A DNA stretch of 64,000 bases, from contig JACGZH010000003.1 in assembly GCA_014706385.1 (NCBI GenBank), forward strand, positions 248,001 to 312,000, in the 5' to 3' direction. The notes beneath the pieces are model-generated. The model did no database searches. It was not told the origin of the DNA and saw only the letters and a program-made list of their open reading frames with translations. Below are positions 35,672 to 47,708 of this stretch, piece after piece (the first letter of the stretch is position 1; each line of letters begins with the position of its first letter). Made by a program: the position numbers and the translations under genes. This stretch comes from Phaffia rhodozyma. Its lineage: Eukaryota > Basidiomycota > Tremellomycetes > Cystofilobasidiales > Mrakiaceae.

Positions 35672-37410
35672 TCAAAGCGTAATCTCTTGAGGCTTACTGC
35701 CTTCCTCCCCCTCCCCAGCCTCAACTCCAGAAGCCGTTCTCCACTCCTCAATCGGCTTGAACAGACTCAACAGCCTCAACTCGCTCTTATCGACCGCCTT
35801 ACCCCATCTGTCCAATGCACCCGCCTCGAATTCACGAAGTGCGGTCAAGACGGGTTCGCTCGATTTTGGTTCGGTAGATCGAGACTCATAGTGGGCTTGA
35901 TCCTGAGCTCGGATGACTTTCGAGAGCACCTGGCCGAGGTCATGTCCGTCTTTGAGAGCGTGGTTCCCGCCGTCACCCATGACTGAAGATGGTGGTTGAC
36001 GACAGAGAGAAAGGATGACAGAACGCGCGTCAGATGGAAGTCTCTTCGTGATGGATGGTTGACAGAAGAAAGTTTGACGAACAGATGGGCATGGCGTGTG
36101 CAGCATCACCGATCAGGAATACTCGATCACCCCCTTCGACTTGAGACTTGAGCTTGTTGAGTTCATCTAGCGGAGGAAGTCTTAAACACCTCATCAGCCT
36201 ATAACGTTCGTGTTTCAGATTGCAAGTCGAAAACTCAATCAGTATATCCTATTGTTGCGTTCATGTTAAAGTCAAAAGGGGCAAAGAGAGACAAACTGAC
36301 CAGTTGTATTGAGCATCACCATCTCCCTTCTTAACACCCAGCACAAATCTTGAATACTCCTTCTCGGTCTTTTTACCTAGGTCCTCTAATTCTATGTAGA
36401 GCTCGTCTGGTATCTCTCTCGCTTTGTCCAAAGATCTATCGGGCGTCCAGAGAGGGTCGTCTGATCCGGTAGGCAATCGAAGATAGATCCATTGCATCTG
36501 AGCTTTATCCTTGTCAAATCGGTTGTATGTTGTAGAAAAGGCAGTGTAGGAAGCGACGTCGACCCGGTAGGTATCGTTGTCGACCCGGAGGTGGTACGGA
36601 ATCGGACCGGTGAGGAGGGTCGGAGAAGGAAGCGTCCATTGGCCGGTGAAACACACCACAGGTGACACGGTCGGCTCGACCGAAGGGAGAAGCTGTTTTC
36701 TGACTGCAGAGGTAGAAACAAGATGGAGTGAACAAGTCAGCAAGTCTCAAGACTATCTATACGATAAGGAAATCGACGGAAACAAAGAACATACCCGTAG
36801 AGTGGACGCCATCAGCTCCGATGAGTGCCGAGCCAAACGCATGGGATCCGTCGTCGAAGAACGCCTGGATTCCTTCTCTGCCAGTACCATCCTTGACATG
36901 TTCAAACCTTTTAAACACCTTCTTGTATTCGACCTCTAAACCGTCCGTTAATAAGTCCTTCAAGCTACCCCTGTTGGCTCTCACGCTTCTTCCTCCGTTT
37001 TCCAGCTCGAGCTCCCCAACAGGTTTCCCACTCTCTAGATCAAATATCTTGGACTCGACCATACCGACTCCACCAGCGGCACGATCTACTGCTGCCTTGT
37101 CTAGCCAGTTCTTTTTTCGAAACAGCTTCTCCATCGGCCGGAGTGACCATTCGTGTAAGGTGAGCGAATAGTTTGGCTTGGACGTCGCGCTGTACGAGTC
37201 AAAAATCCGATAGTCGACCTTGGGAACTAATCCATTCCGATGAAATGTCTGAGCTAGGGAAAGGTTGGCCAGGCCACCTCCGATAAGGAGAACGGGAAGT
37301 TCTGATGGCAGAGAACGGACTATCTTTCTCTGAAGAGGTCTCATTGGGAAGGTGATCGTTAGAGGCAAGCCTGGAAGTTGATCTCTGTCGATCACCGTGT
37401 GTATCTTCAA
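35672..37410 (-). CDS. FAD-dependent monooxygenase (group A flavoprotein hydroxylase-like)
   Basis: The NAD(P)H and FAD-using enzyme family hydroxylates aromatic or polyketide-like compounds. The N-terminal FAD motif reads VLLIGGGLANLSLAQTF, a GxGxxx variant in which the sixth position is Asn instead of Gly. The middle GADG motif is ALIGADGVHS and the GD motif is FLIGDAAHAMP, followed by GDGGNHALKDGHDLGQVL. A glycine/aspartate-rich segment and a substrate domain (VCFTGQWTLPSP) lie between. The C-terminus is EEWRTASGVEAGEGEEG and ends PQEITL. Four or five exons give about 470 residues. The start at 37410 could be replaced by an in-frame Met at about 37344 (MRPLQRK). No pathway genes surround it, so the substrate is unknown. 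Confidence 0.87.
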
Positions 37411-38040
37411 ACTTGGTTAGGGTTATGCGTCACCATCGTCTTCTTTCTGCTGATCTCTGCTGGCTGTGTGTTGGCTTTCTTGTTGACTGTCTTTGCTGTT
37501 CTTTGTATCATGATATGGAGGAACTGCGGGAGCAAGTGCGCTGAGAAACACAGCATGCATAGTTGATATGCAATCCATTAGCGGAAGGAGGTAAATCTGC
37601 TTGTGTCAAGGCATCGTCCGCAGAGACGATCATCTTGGCTGGTGCGCTCCTCGTCGAGGTGAAGCTGAAACAGATCTCAAGCATCGTGATGAAAACCTTC
37701 GAGGGTCCAGTTGAGTGGCATTCTGGTTATAGCGCGTGGGCAGCGCTTGTCAACAGACGAGATTCGGCCAGAACAAGCAAAACGATTGGGTCCAGCTTTT
37801 GAGCATGCAACCTAGACGATCCGTCATAGTCGACGGGACGAGCCCTGAACAAAAAGAACTTACCAGTGTTAGACGTTAACCCCCGACACGAGAAAACACG
37901 ACGACAACAACGACAACGACAACGACAAGAAGTTGGGTTTCTTTCATCTGCTGAACGTGGATAGGATAATCTCCCTCTAGCCCCCCCGTTTCCTTATTGG
38001 GAGACTATATAAACAGATCTAAAAAGCAAAAGAAAAAAAA
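37411..38040. promoter_or_regulatory. Divergent promoter between monooxygenase and nucleoporin
   Basis: A 630-bp space between start codons. It contains an imperfect ACGACA run at 37900-37930 and an A-rich stretch immediately before the nucleoporin ATG. No gene is supported. Confidence 0.45.
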
Positions 38041-41000
38041 ATGGCCTCCTACGCTCCTGGTCAACATCCAGCTCGTGGCTCCAACATTACAAAGACCCAC
38101 ACTCGGAAGCCATACGCTCGACCAGAGCTGTCGGTTCCGTCTGGAATCGACTCCCAGCCTGTTCATAACCGAAAATCCAAGGTATCGAACTCTTCCGCTG
38201 TTGCTCCCTCGCTAGTCGCGACTCATCATCAATCGCAACCGGATGGCCTGCTTGCTGGTATCAGGAGTTTCATCACTGCTCCTCTAGGATGGATGGGTCT
38301 TTCGTCCAGCGGATCAGCAAATGGAAAGCCAAGCAAACAGCAAAAAACATCCAACAAGCGATACGACACTAGGGTCTCACCTCCTTCATCTCCTCCTTTC
38401 GCTCCTGCTTTGACTTATAGAGATCTGGAACCTAGGCACCCCAGACAGTACAGCCTGGAGCCATCTCGAGCATTCCCCCCCCCTCCTCCTCCTCCTCCTG
38501 CGTCTTCAGCGGTAGCTCGTTCTTCTGCTGCAAAGCGATACCTTCCCACTTCCTACTCGATGAACTATCTGGATGCTCCTGTTGAAGATCAACCGTTGCC
38601 TCCCCCCAGGTCAACTCGAGCCGCTCCATCGCTGTCTTCCACTCGACACTTCTCCCCTGCTCCTGCTCCTGCTCCTGTGTCGGGAATGACTAGATCTTCC
38701 ACTATGGCTTTCCCGACAGCTGGCCGGGATGGATCGCTCAGAGAGATCGCGACAAACAACGAATCGCTGTATGGGTCGATCAACTCAAAAAGTCGGTTGG
38801 GCGGAAGCAGCAGGTGGATTGAAAGATACTCCCAAAGGGGTGAGATCAGCCCTGCGCCAGAGGATGTACGTAGATTTGATTGCCTTTGCCGAGTTTGAGC
38901 CGCCAACGCCTATGCTCCATTCATATCCAGGGTTGAGAGTGTGAAGTAACTAACTCTCAAGTTAACTTTATCTCTGAAAGTCTCTCCCAAGGTCCAACAC
39001 CCTTCTATCTTTGCCCCAGCCCACTCAGTACCGTGGGATGTCAAAGTCTTCTTCCGTGTTCTCTGGTTTAGATCAGTCGCGTAGAAGTGAGAGCATTGAG
39101 GTACGCCCTTATCCGTTGGTGTTGCCAGCCCTAGATGCATTCTCAAATCTTTTCAAATCCTGATTTATCACAGCCTCAGCCTCGACAAAGAACGCGAACC
39201 CCTGGAGGCGGTCGACCTGGCCTCGGCCAGATGGTCTGGGAACCAGATGCAGGCTTTATGTCTCAGAAGACTGCTGAACTTCGGGCTGGTATGTTTTAAT
39301 CTGGTTTGCGACGCATACCACTGTGCCAAACCCAGTTTAAACTCACACATATATGCACGTGTTTTTTTTGTGTTCCTCCTTTTTTGAAATGAATCCCCAG
39401 GCCCTCCCCCTCCCCCTCCGTCTACCAACGCAGCTGAGAGAATTTTGCAGGCCCTAGAGTCTATGCGATCTCCTCTGACTGAAGCTAGACGACACCTTCC
39501 TACATCTGCCACCACCTCTCAACTATCTGATCTCCCCCGGTCATTCTCTCTCGGTCGAATTCATATCCCTACCGCTTCGAAGGAGCATGGGGCGAAGGAG
39601 AAAGAGACCCGAAGGGCGGACCTGATGATCTCCCCTTATGGACGTGGTAAAGTAAGGAGAGACTTGGAGAAGGAAAAGATGGGGCGAACCGGAGGAAGTC
39701 GATTGAGAAATATGCTCAGCATGGCAGGCAAGCAAAACGGCAGAGATGATAGTGACAGTGAGGGTGAAGAATCAACAGAGATGGAGGATCGAAGGGACAG
39801 AGAAGAGAACAGGAACACCAAAAGCAAAGGACGTAAAGCGAACAACAAGCGAAGGCAGCAGAGTGAAGATGAGGCGGAAAGTGACGAAGTAAAGAGATAT
39901 TGTGAGTTATGATTCCTTCTAGAATTGATTGATTTCCTCTTGTCGAAAGGCATCTCCTAACCAATGTTCCATACGTCAACGTTAAGTAGCAACGCGACGA
40001 TCTACCAAGAAGCAGATCGAGCAAGAAGATAGCGATTCTATGATGTCGAATGATTCTGAAGAAGCGTATGTGCTCCTCTGTTCTCAAATAAAGCTCATGT
40101 TCCGAATACGCCTAATTTTACTTCATTCTACCTTTATGTAGTCCTCCGAACAAGCCTATCAAGTCTTCCGCTTCGGCTGCAGCCCCGAGCAAACCTGTAG
40201 ATGACTTCCGACCTCTACCTCCCAACACAAACATTGATTCATCTTCTCGCTCTCGCTCTTCCCTCCGAGCCAAGTCTACCTCCTCCAGAAAACACGTGTC
40301 TGCCGCTGGCTCCCGTGGACAAACACCCGTTGAGAGCTCGAGTGGTCGGTTTTCTGCAAGAGAGGAAGATCTTCCGGATGATGAAGATCTGGGCAAGATC
40401 AAGTTTGTCATGCCCGCTGGAGGTCTGAACATCCCTCCCGTCAAGAAGGAGCCTGTTTCGGGTGACTCTTTGCTATCCCGATTGGAGGCGGAGAAGAAGG
40501 ATTTGACAAGCAAGACTGTCAACCCGTTTGCAGCTCCAGCTATTCCTTCGCCCCTAGGACAAGGTACCAAGGAATCCGAGAAACCCAAGGATGCCGAAAA
40601 GCCCAAGGATACTGAAAAATCAAAAGAATCTTCATTCTCGTTCGGAGCTCCTCTTCCCGCATCCTCTTCGACCTCTGCTTTCGCAGCTCTTGCCAGCAAC
40701 CCCGGATCGAAAACGGCTTCTAGTGGAGTTCCCAACTTCTTTGCTTCGACCCTTAGTAAGAAGACCGATGCTCCACTCTCGAAGGCTGCCATTGAGTCTA
40801 CGCCTAAGAAATCATTTTTAGGTTTAGGAAACGGAGCTCCTTCCTTTGGATCAACGACCCCTCAGTCTACACCTCCTCCTTCAATTCCTAACTTCTTCTC
40901 CAAGCCGGCAGCCGAGTCTCCCGCACCTGCTCCTGCCGCTCAAGCGCCTTCCAACCCTTTCGCTGCTTCTAGACCTCAAAGTTTGACATTCACCACTCCT

Positions 41001-42770
41001 GATTCATCTGCTTCCACTCCTGCTGCTCCCACTTCTGTGGCTCCGTCGGCCTCTTCATCTGGGAGCAACCCTTTTGCTGGTGTTTGTTCCTACACCAGCA
41101 AACCAGCAGAGCTCAAGATCACCCCGAAGGAGCCACCAAAGGCAGATTCAGCTCCTTCAGCTAATCCGTTTGCCCAAAGCAAACCTGTTGCAACAGGGCT
41201 GTCCGTTCCATCATTCTCTTTCGGCTCGGCGCCAAAGGCTTCCCGAAAGGTTTCTGACGGAGGAATGGATACGATGGATGAGACTTCTGAGAAGACTTCT
41301 GGTGAAACCACCAAAACGTCGACTCCGGCTCCTGCGACTGCTCCTTCAACTTTCTCTTTTGGAGCACCCGCAGCCAAACCAGCTGGGTCGTCTTCGTTTG
41401 CTTTTGGAGCTACCCCGGCTGCTGCACCTGCCCCTGCCGCTGCTTCCTCAGCCCCTGCTGCTTCGACGTCCTCGACTGGATTCTCTTTCGGATCTACGCC
41501 TGCGACTACCGCTCCTGCAGCCACAACCGCGACATCTTCTCCTTTCTCCTTTGGAGCTTCTTCTGCTAGCACAGAGGCTTCTAAGCCTGCCGCCCCCGCT
41601 CCTGCTTCAATTCCTGCTGCCCCTGCTCCTGCTCCTTCTACATTTTCCTTTGGTGCTCCGTCAGGTGGTAGTAGCGCCCCTGCGGCGCCCAAGCCGTTCA
41701 CCTTCGGAGCTCCCAGTGAGGCTCCCAAGCCTGCAACCCAGGCGCCTTCTGCACCTACATCCACAGGATTTTCATTTGGCGCTGCTCCAAGCTCCGCACC
41801 ATCTTCTACCCCTTTCAGTTTTGGAGCCTCCGCATCCATCCCTGCTGAACCTCCGAAGCCGGCAGCGAACCCTTTCGGCAGTTCATCAACCGCAGCGGCG
41901 TCTACCAATCCGTTTGGAAATGCCGCTGCCGGACCTTCAAGCGGTTTCAGCTTTGGGCAAACCGCCCCTACTCCTGCGGCTGCTCCTGCTCCTGGATCTT
42001 CCAACGTAGGCGGGGCACCTTCCGTCGCTCCTTCGTTTGGGGGATTTGGTTCAGCTCCTGCACCTGCCCCTGCGGCTCCGGCTTCAGCTTCTTCGTTCAC
42101 TTTCGACAAGCCGGCCCAGCCAACCGCGTCTCCATTTGGCGCTGGTTCCGCTTCAAATGCTCCTCCGTTCGGTCAATCTGCCTCTCCAGCTTTCGGTCAA
42201 GCACCACCATCATCGTCCTCAAGTAGTCCGGCGTTTGGTCAGCCTGCGCCTGCTTCGACCTCGTTCACGTTTGGATCTACGGGTTCTGCTCCCCCAGCTC
42301 CTGCTTCTTCCTCCCCATTCGCTTTTGGTGCGCCGGTCAACGGATCCGCCAACGCCGGATTACCATCGTCTGGTGGGTTTAGCTTTGGATCGTCCTCTAA
42401 CCCGGCTGGTCCTTCTGCCAACACTGGGTTCGGAGCTCCTGCTCCTTCGAGCAACCCGTTCGGATCCGCGCCGCCTGCTTCGACCTTTACCTTTGGGGCA
42501 TCTTCCTCCGCGCCTACTGCTTCGCCCTTCGGAGTCGCTCCGAGTGGAACGACTACGCCTACAGGAGCGACGTTCGCTTTCGGAGCCGGACCGATAGGAG
42601 TGGCGACTCCTCCACGGTTCGAGAGCCCTGGACCTCAATCCCCTGCTCCAGGAGGAGCGCCAGCATTGTTCAGCATGGGCACGGGTGATGTGGCTCCTTC
42701 GCCTGGACGGGTTGGACCTGGAGGTCGACCGATTCGGCCGTTGGCCAGGCGAGGAGCGAAGAGAACGTAG
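38041..42770 (+). CDS. FxFG-repeat nuclear-basket nucleoporin, Nup1/Nup153-like
   Basis: The N-terminal exon has a potential amphipathic helix, LLAGIRSFITAPLGWMG, comparable in position to the membrane-binding helices of yeast Nup1 and Nup60. It also has a poly-Pro run. Middle exons contain NAAERILQALESMRSPLTEA, a linear motif that I associate with fungal basket nucleoporins, and a basic/acidic region with many Lys and Glu. The last exon (about 40141-42770) is a long FG domain with dozens of FSFG, FTFG and FAFG units separated by Ala/Pro/Ser spacers. The C-terminus reads LFSMGTGDVAPSP, then RPIRPLARRGAKR, resembling the basic importin-binding ends of Nup1 and Nup153. The role would be cargo passage and inner nuclear membrane contact. 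Exact orthology (Nup1, Nup60 or Nup124 type) is uncertain. Confidence 0.8.
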
Positions 42771-43570
42771 GAGAGAGGCTTGTCTAGCGTTGACCTAGGC
42801 CTTCTTTCCTTCAAATTCATTTCATCTCTGGATTTTCCGCCTTACATCCTTCACTGTTCTTCTTCTCTGTTTCTTCCTGTTTCTTTTCTTCCGTCTCCTT
42901 TTCAACTCATTCTCTAGATCAGCGATGGCCCGATCTCGAACTTGTCACTGCAGAATCTTTACATCTTTCTTTCTTGTGATCTCTCGCATAAATCTCACTA
43001 CTCAAAAAGGGCACATGTCTTTACGTTAGGTCTATCTTTCTTATTCCCCTGCTTTTCCTCGCCTGCAGTCGTATAGCTTTCGTCGTTCTGGGTCATGCAC
43101 CCCCGCGTATTGTAGGGGTGTTTCTTCCTATAGGTTGCTTTCTTATACACTATCTCAGCATCATGTCCTTCCGTATCGTTCATGTACATCTTCGTCTACC
43201 CCTCCTTCCATAGGTAAGATCAAAACCACGTATCTCTTTTCTCCTTCCTTTTTCTTTTCCCTACCATTTTATTCACTTCTTTCAATACTTTTCTTTGCCT
43301 ATTGCACATTATAATCTTTCATAAAAAGACTTATCTCCATCTGAGGTCAAAATTGCACATGTGATAAACGACCGAGAAGAGTATCCACGTCTCTGTCAGA
43401 ACAACAAGACCATACGCGACAACCCCAGCTAAGACTTCTGCCAAAGGAGCTACATCTGATGGTGCATTCTGACTGGAAGGTAATCACAGGCCTAATATAA
43501 AGCGATAACCTCCAGCTTTCCGTTGTTTCTTATCTGTCTGAGAGAATAGTATTTATATAACATGATGGAT
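42771..43570. other. Convergent intergenic region (800 bp)
   Basis: Long T- and C-rich 3' flank of the nucleoporin followed by the LSM3 3' side. I looked for a box C/D-like small RNA and found no pair of boxes at a plausible distance. No gene seen. Confidence 0.45.
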
Positions 43571-44266
43571 CTAGAGATCTACACAACCGAGTTTCTTCTT
43601 GTTTTCCTCTAAACTTTTCTTCGTTCGATTATCGCGAGGGAGGGGAGACCTAGGAGACGTTTTGTGGGGTGGAGAGAACTCATCAGTTTCTGTGATTTGG
43701 GTGATGTAGAATGAAAATATGTTCAAGGAAGGAAAGAACTGACGAGGATGACACCATCCCCTCGAACGAAGAGCATATCAACATTCCGGCGAGCAGTCTA
43801 TCGAAGGAATCAAACGATCCGACATAGTTAGCCTAGCCATCCTCTCCACCAGATTAACAATGGAAGTCAGTAAGAAGAAGGAGGAAAGATGGTGAACGGA
43901 CCCGCAAGTTCTCGCTGCCTGAAGCCTCATCGATATCAACGATGGTGATGGTCTCCTCGACATCCGACATGATCAAGTTCATGTGATTGTCATATGCCTT
44001 TTCGTGTTTTCCAAACGGTTTTGCGAGAAAAAACAAACAACCAAACAAGACCAGGATAAGAGATACGCGGAGACAAGTGGATGAATGAACGAAGAAGGAG
44101 ACAAAGGTCAATCAAGGAAAGACTGGATGATTGTCTGTATGAAACGGAAGAAACTTACGTGCAAGACACCGGTGAGCTCTCTGTCACCTCTCAGCTTGAC
44201 ATGCACTCGTTCTGAAAGGGAGAGCTTAACGAGATCAAGAGGCTCGGCTACTGTTGACAGACTCAT
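43571..44266 (-). CDS. LSM3: U6 snRNA-associated Sm-like protein LSm3
   Basis: The protein belongs to the Lsm2-8 ring that binds the 3' end of U6 snRNA in the nucleus and to the Lsm1-7 ring that promotes mRNA decapping in the cytoplasm. Exons 44159-44266, 43902-43997, 43744-43797 and 43571-43678 keep frame and give 121 residues. Sm motif 1 is visible in [20 protein letters not shown] and [20 protein letters not shown]. Next comes [13 protein letters not shown], and Sm motif 2 is [14 protein letters not shown]. The last exon adds a charged tail ([11 protein letters not shown] and onward) that is about 20 residues longer than in most orthologues. Its acceptor choice is my best fit because it preserves the SPP after VIL. 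An alternative acceptor would end the protein sooner. Confidence 0.92.
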
Positions 44267-44511
44267 CTCTGGAACGTAAGGCAGCACGGATGGGAGTGAG
44301 AATGGAGGTTGAGTATTGGGGAAAACGGTATGTTTCGCTTCGATGGCGGTGAGTGACTTGGAGGTGAACTTCTTTTCTTTTTTGAGTCATCCCGTTTTTC
44401 TTTCTTTCTGTCCTCTCCGACCAACTCACCATCACTTGCTCTTCTTCCGGGACCACAGCTGGCAATTGCTATATCTGTACCTCACCTATCACTAGAATCA
44501 ACGTGCTCATC
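44267..44511. promoter_or_regulatory. Compact bidirectional promoter LSM3 / TRP4
   Basis: Only 245 bp separate the two divergent start codons. A T-rich pyrimidine tract (44371-44410) lies in the middle. I found no perfect TGACTC Gcn4-type site. Confidence 0.5.
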
Positions 44512-45926
44512 ATGTCGACCGACCTTCTCACTCAAGAGTTATTCAAGCCGTTGCTCAAAAAGATCGTGTCTGAACCTTCTGCGTTCACCGCTCAAGATGC
44601 TACGCTCGCATTCGAACATCTGGCTTCCGGTCCGACAGGTGCATCCGAGGCTCAAGTCGGATCTTTCCTAACTGCACTGACGCTTTCCGGAGTGGACCAA
44701 CGTCCAGATATCGTGGCTGCTTGCGCAAAGGTGATGCGCAAGTACGCCGTTCAGGTTGATATCGCCGGTTTACATCAAGAAGAAACGGTGGTTGACATCG
44801 TAGGAACCGGAGGAGATGGTCATGACACATTCAACGTGTCGACGAGTGCTGGAATTGTCGCTGCTGGAGCCGGAGCGGTCGTTTGCAAGGTATGTCCAGT
44901 CGTAGGCTTTCTTTCTGGTGTTGATCCCGACTCGTGGTCGTGTTTGTTTCGATACGAAGGACAAGGTAGCTTGAGAACAAAGACTGATCTTCTTGGAGGG
45001 TCTCTTCATATGAAACCTCTTGTAAAAATGAAAAACTAGCACGGAAACCGGGCGTCGACTTCTACGTCTGGCTCAGCCGACCTGTTACTCTCTCTCTCAT
45101 GTCCATTAACGTTCCCGCCCGGCACACTCTCCCAGATCCTCACTCCGTCTTCAAAGTTTGCCTTCCTGTTTGCATCCCTTTACCACCCTTCACTCGGTCA
45201 GCTGGCACCTATCCGAAAGACACTTCCTTTCCGAACGATCTACAATGTCCTAGGCCCATTGGTGAACCCAGCTAGACCTCAAGGAATGGTGATCGGTGTT
45301 CATTCTTACAAGCTCGGAATGGTATTCGCCCAAGCTTTGAAGGATCTAGGAATGAAACGCGCTTTGGTCGTTTGTGGAAAGGAAGGTCTAGATGAGATCA
45401 GTCCTGCCGGCGAGACCTGGGTGAGTCTCTCGGGTTTCCTATTCTCTTTTCTTTTTCTTTCTGTTTGCCTGGACGTCTCCAAGTTGCGCGCTTCTGAACC
45501 AACATGAATCAACCTACTTGTGTTCATATCCAACAGGTCTGGTCTTTAGAAAACGATTTGATCACCGAACAGACTCTTCACCCAACTACAGATTTCGGTT
45601 TGCCGACCCACCCACTGTCGACCGTGAGAGGCGGACCTTCCGATCAGAACGCGGTTGTCTTGTTGGCCCTGCTTTCTGATTCACCCGCTCCTCCGTCTGT
45701 CTTCTCTCCTTCGACCGCCTCGGATTCGAGCTCGCCATCGTATGATGCAATCAGAGACTTTATCCTGATCAATGCTTCTGCCACATTGGTCGTTGCCGGC
45801 AAGGCCCAGACGTTCAAGCAAGGCGTAGAGCTCGCGAGAAAGAGCATGAACGAAGGTGGTGCGCTGAAAGCCTTGGATGAGTTCAGGAAACGAGCAGGCC
45901 TGGCTGTGGAGAACGCTGGATTATAG
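44512..45926 (+). CDS. TRP4: Anthranilate phosphoribosyltransferase
   Basis: The enzyme catalyses the second committed step of tryptophan synthesis, joining anthranilate and PRPP. Exons 44512-44889, 45040-45420 and 45537-45926 have lengths divisible by three and give 382 residues. Signature motifs are present: [20 protein letters not shown] (PRPP and Mg binding), [20 protein letters not shown] (glycine-rich loop and anthranilate site), [20 protein letters not shown] and [15 protein letters not shown]. The second Mg site corresponds to [14 protein letters not shown]. The C-terminus contains [23 protein letters not shown] 44512 (MSTDLL) is chosen; the GTG 9 bp upstream is not a likely start. 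I checked the CT-rich tract at 45088-45098, where a frameshift seemed possible, and the frame is intact. Confidence 0.97.
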
Positions 45927-46343
45927 AGTGAATTCGAAAGCGGTTGATTCGATGGGAATATCTTCTTCCTCCCCCTCTCGTTTGCGGAATCCATTCCGGT
46001 TTATCCGCCTTTTGAGAAAGCACGACGCGAGAAAGATGCATGAAACATCCATAATGGAAAAATAGACGATATACGAAAGTTTTGGAGGATTTCTTCTTCC
46101 TGTAGGATACAAAATCGACTTGCAAGAAAGGAGAGAAAAAAAATAGGAGAGACCACTGACGGACTTGAATACAGCAGGTGTAAAAGAAGAATGTATATGT
46201 GTGTTTGTATGTGTGGATGCGTGCGTGCAAAGGAAGCGAACGAACAGATGGAAGAGGTCAAGGAACGCCAGTGCGGACAAGATCGAAAGCGAGAATGATT
46301 ATAAGGGAGAGAAAAAAAAAGGAAAGGGAAAGAAGAGATCCAT
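45927..46343. other. Convergent intergenic region
   Basis: 3' flanks of TRP4 and CBP4. A run of alternating purine/pyrimidine TGTGTTTGTATGTGTGGATG lies at about 46198. No gene seen. Confidence 0.5.
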
Positions 46344-47253
46344 TTAATGACTCTTGGGAGGTCGAGTCGAGAAAGGTAACTCCGGTTCCCGATCTGCCGC
46401 CCAGATGATCCTCGAGGATGATTTAATGTCCTATTCCCAGAACAAAAGATACGTTGGCGTGTAAGTTTACTTGTCAAACCCGTAGGAAAGATACATAGCA
46501 ATGGAACATACGGTCTTGATATGTCTCGACGCTTCCTCCTCTGCTTTCTGCGCTCTCTTCTCATCGACCCTTCGTTGTAAATCGGGTGACAACCGCTGTG
46601 CGATTACCCAAAGAATCAAGATTACACCCACCAATTGACATACGATCAAACGATGAGAAGAAAAAAGCCAAGATAAAGCGTTGAGCGAAGGAGTAAGAGG
46701 ATAAGAGAGGAAGGAAAAGAAGCATACACTATAGAGCTGTTCTTCCGTCGGAGTTGTCACTATATATGCATATACAATATGATGGATAGTCAGATCTTTT
46801 GTTTCTTTCTCTGGTCGCCCGATCCGTTCTCTCATGTCGTTATCAAACAGGCGAGAAGGCAAAGACGACAAGACCAAAAAACCGAAGCGATAGAAGCGAA
46901 AGGAAACATAAGGAAGAGAAAGATCTCACGTTTCATAATTCCATAACCAGTAGCGATCACTATTGATCATACCCATCCCACCAAGTCCAATCAAATCCGG
47001 TCGGTTCAAAAAGAAAACAGAATCACAATATCAGCTTCATTTCAGAGGTGAAACGGAATGCGACATGATGCAATGCACTTCATTCAAATCGAAACAAGGT
47101 ATCTCTCGATCGACATCCGGAAGCCTTTGTAAAGGAAACGGGAAACGACACAAGAACTCAAATCCAGAAGAAAGGGGAAAGAGAGAAACAATAAGAAGAC
47201 TGACTGCCAGCCATAAAGAGACTGAATTTCCCCCATTGGATCGAGACCGACAT
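46344..47253 (-). CDS. CBP4: Cytochrome bc1 complex assembly factor Cbp4
   Basis: In yeast Cbp4 is a small inner-membrane protein needed to stabilise newly made cytochrome b during complex III assembly. Five exons, 47205-47253, 46930-46959, 46728-46759, 46512-46595 and 46344-46430, sum to 282 nt and give 93 residues. The protein has an N-terminal hydrophobic helix (FSLFMAGMIATGYGIMK), then the family motif TTPTEEQLYSRLSPDLQRRV, a charged helix (DEKRAQKAEEEASRH) and a tail containing IIWAADREPELPF. The motif TTPTxEQL-x-x-LSP is characteristic of Cbp4. Two exons are very short (30 and 32 nt). Every junction is flanked by GT and AG on the minus strand. Confidence 0.9.
46930..46959 (-). other. 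30-nt micro-exon in CBP4
   Basis: It encodes IATGYGIMK plus split codons, and completes the membrane helix. Flanked by AG and GTGAGA on the minus strand. Confidence 0.8.
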
Positions 47254-47708
47254 TTTCTTGTAAACAAAATGGAGTAGAGTAGTGTAGAGTGTGTCGAGAT
47301 GTGTGATGGGATGTGATGGTTATGATGGTTGTACGGAGGGCTGATGGAGTCGATGGGACGGAATGGGATCATCCAATTAAGACGGGCGGAAAAATCCGAT
47401 CGAACTCTGACTTGGCCCAATTTAATCGTTGTTCAAAATCTCCTATTCTATCTTTCTCTCTCTAGCTCGGTCTGCTTTCGTTTTGGCTTTCTCGTTACAA
47501 GATGATCATTCGTTGATCTATGATGGAAACCACCAAATACTTGTTTACATTAATTAGAAGGAGAAGAGAAAGCAGAGGAGGGAAAGCAGATGAAAGAGGG
47601 AAGAAGAGGCTCTGAACATTCCAACCTGTTTCTTGACTATTCAACGTACATGATGATGATGGTGAAGAAAAACTTGTAGGCACGAGAACGGCAAGAAGAG
47701 AAAGCCAA
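47254..47708. other. Intergenic region between RNA1 3' end and CBP4 start
   Basis: It contains the CBP4 promoter and the RNA1 3' flank, both on the minus strand. A repeated TGATGG/TGTGATGG string occurs at 47300-47330. No gene seen. Confidence 0.45.

Noticed and set aside
37563..37802. 79-codon open frame between monooxygenase and nucleoporin
   Set aside because: It has no recognisable motif or splice partners and lies in a divergent promoter; likely chance.
41074..42597. Long Leu/Arg/Pro-rich open frames overlapping the FG domain in other frames
   Set aside because: They are shadows of the repetitive FG-repeat coding sequence; composition follows the repeat in a shifted frame.
43440..43480. 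Box C/D snoRNA-like TGATGG ... CTGA pair
   Set aside because: The two boxes are only about a dozen bases apart and no terminal stem is present.
45081..45110. Apparent frameshift in TRP4 at a CT-rich tract
   Set aside because: A careful re-reading of the tract gives a continuous frame through [15 protein letters not shown]; the first impression came from miscounting CT units.
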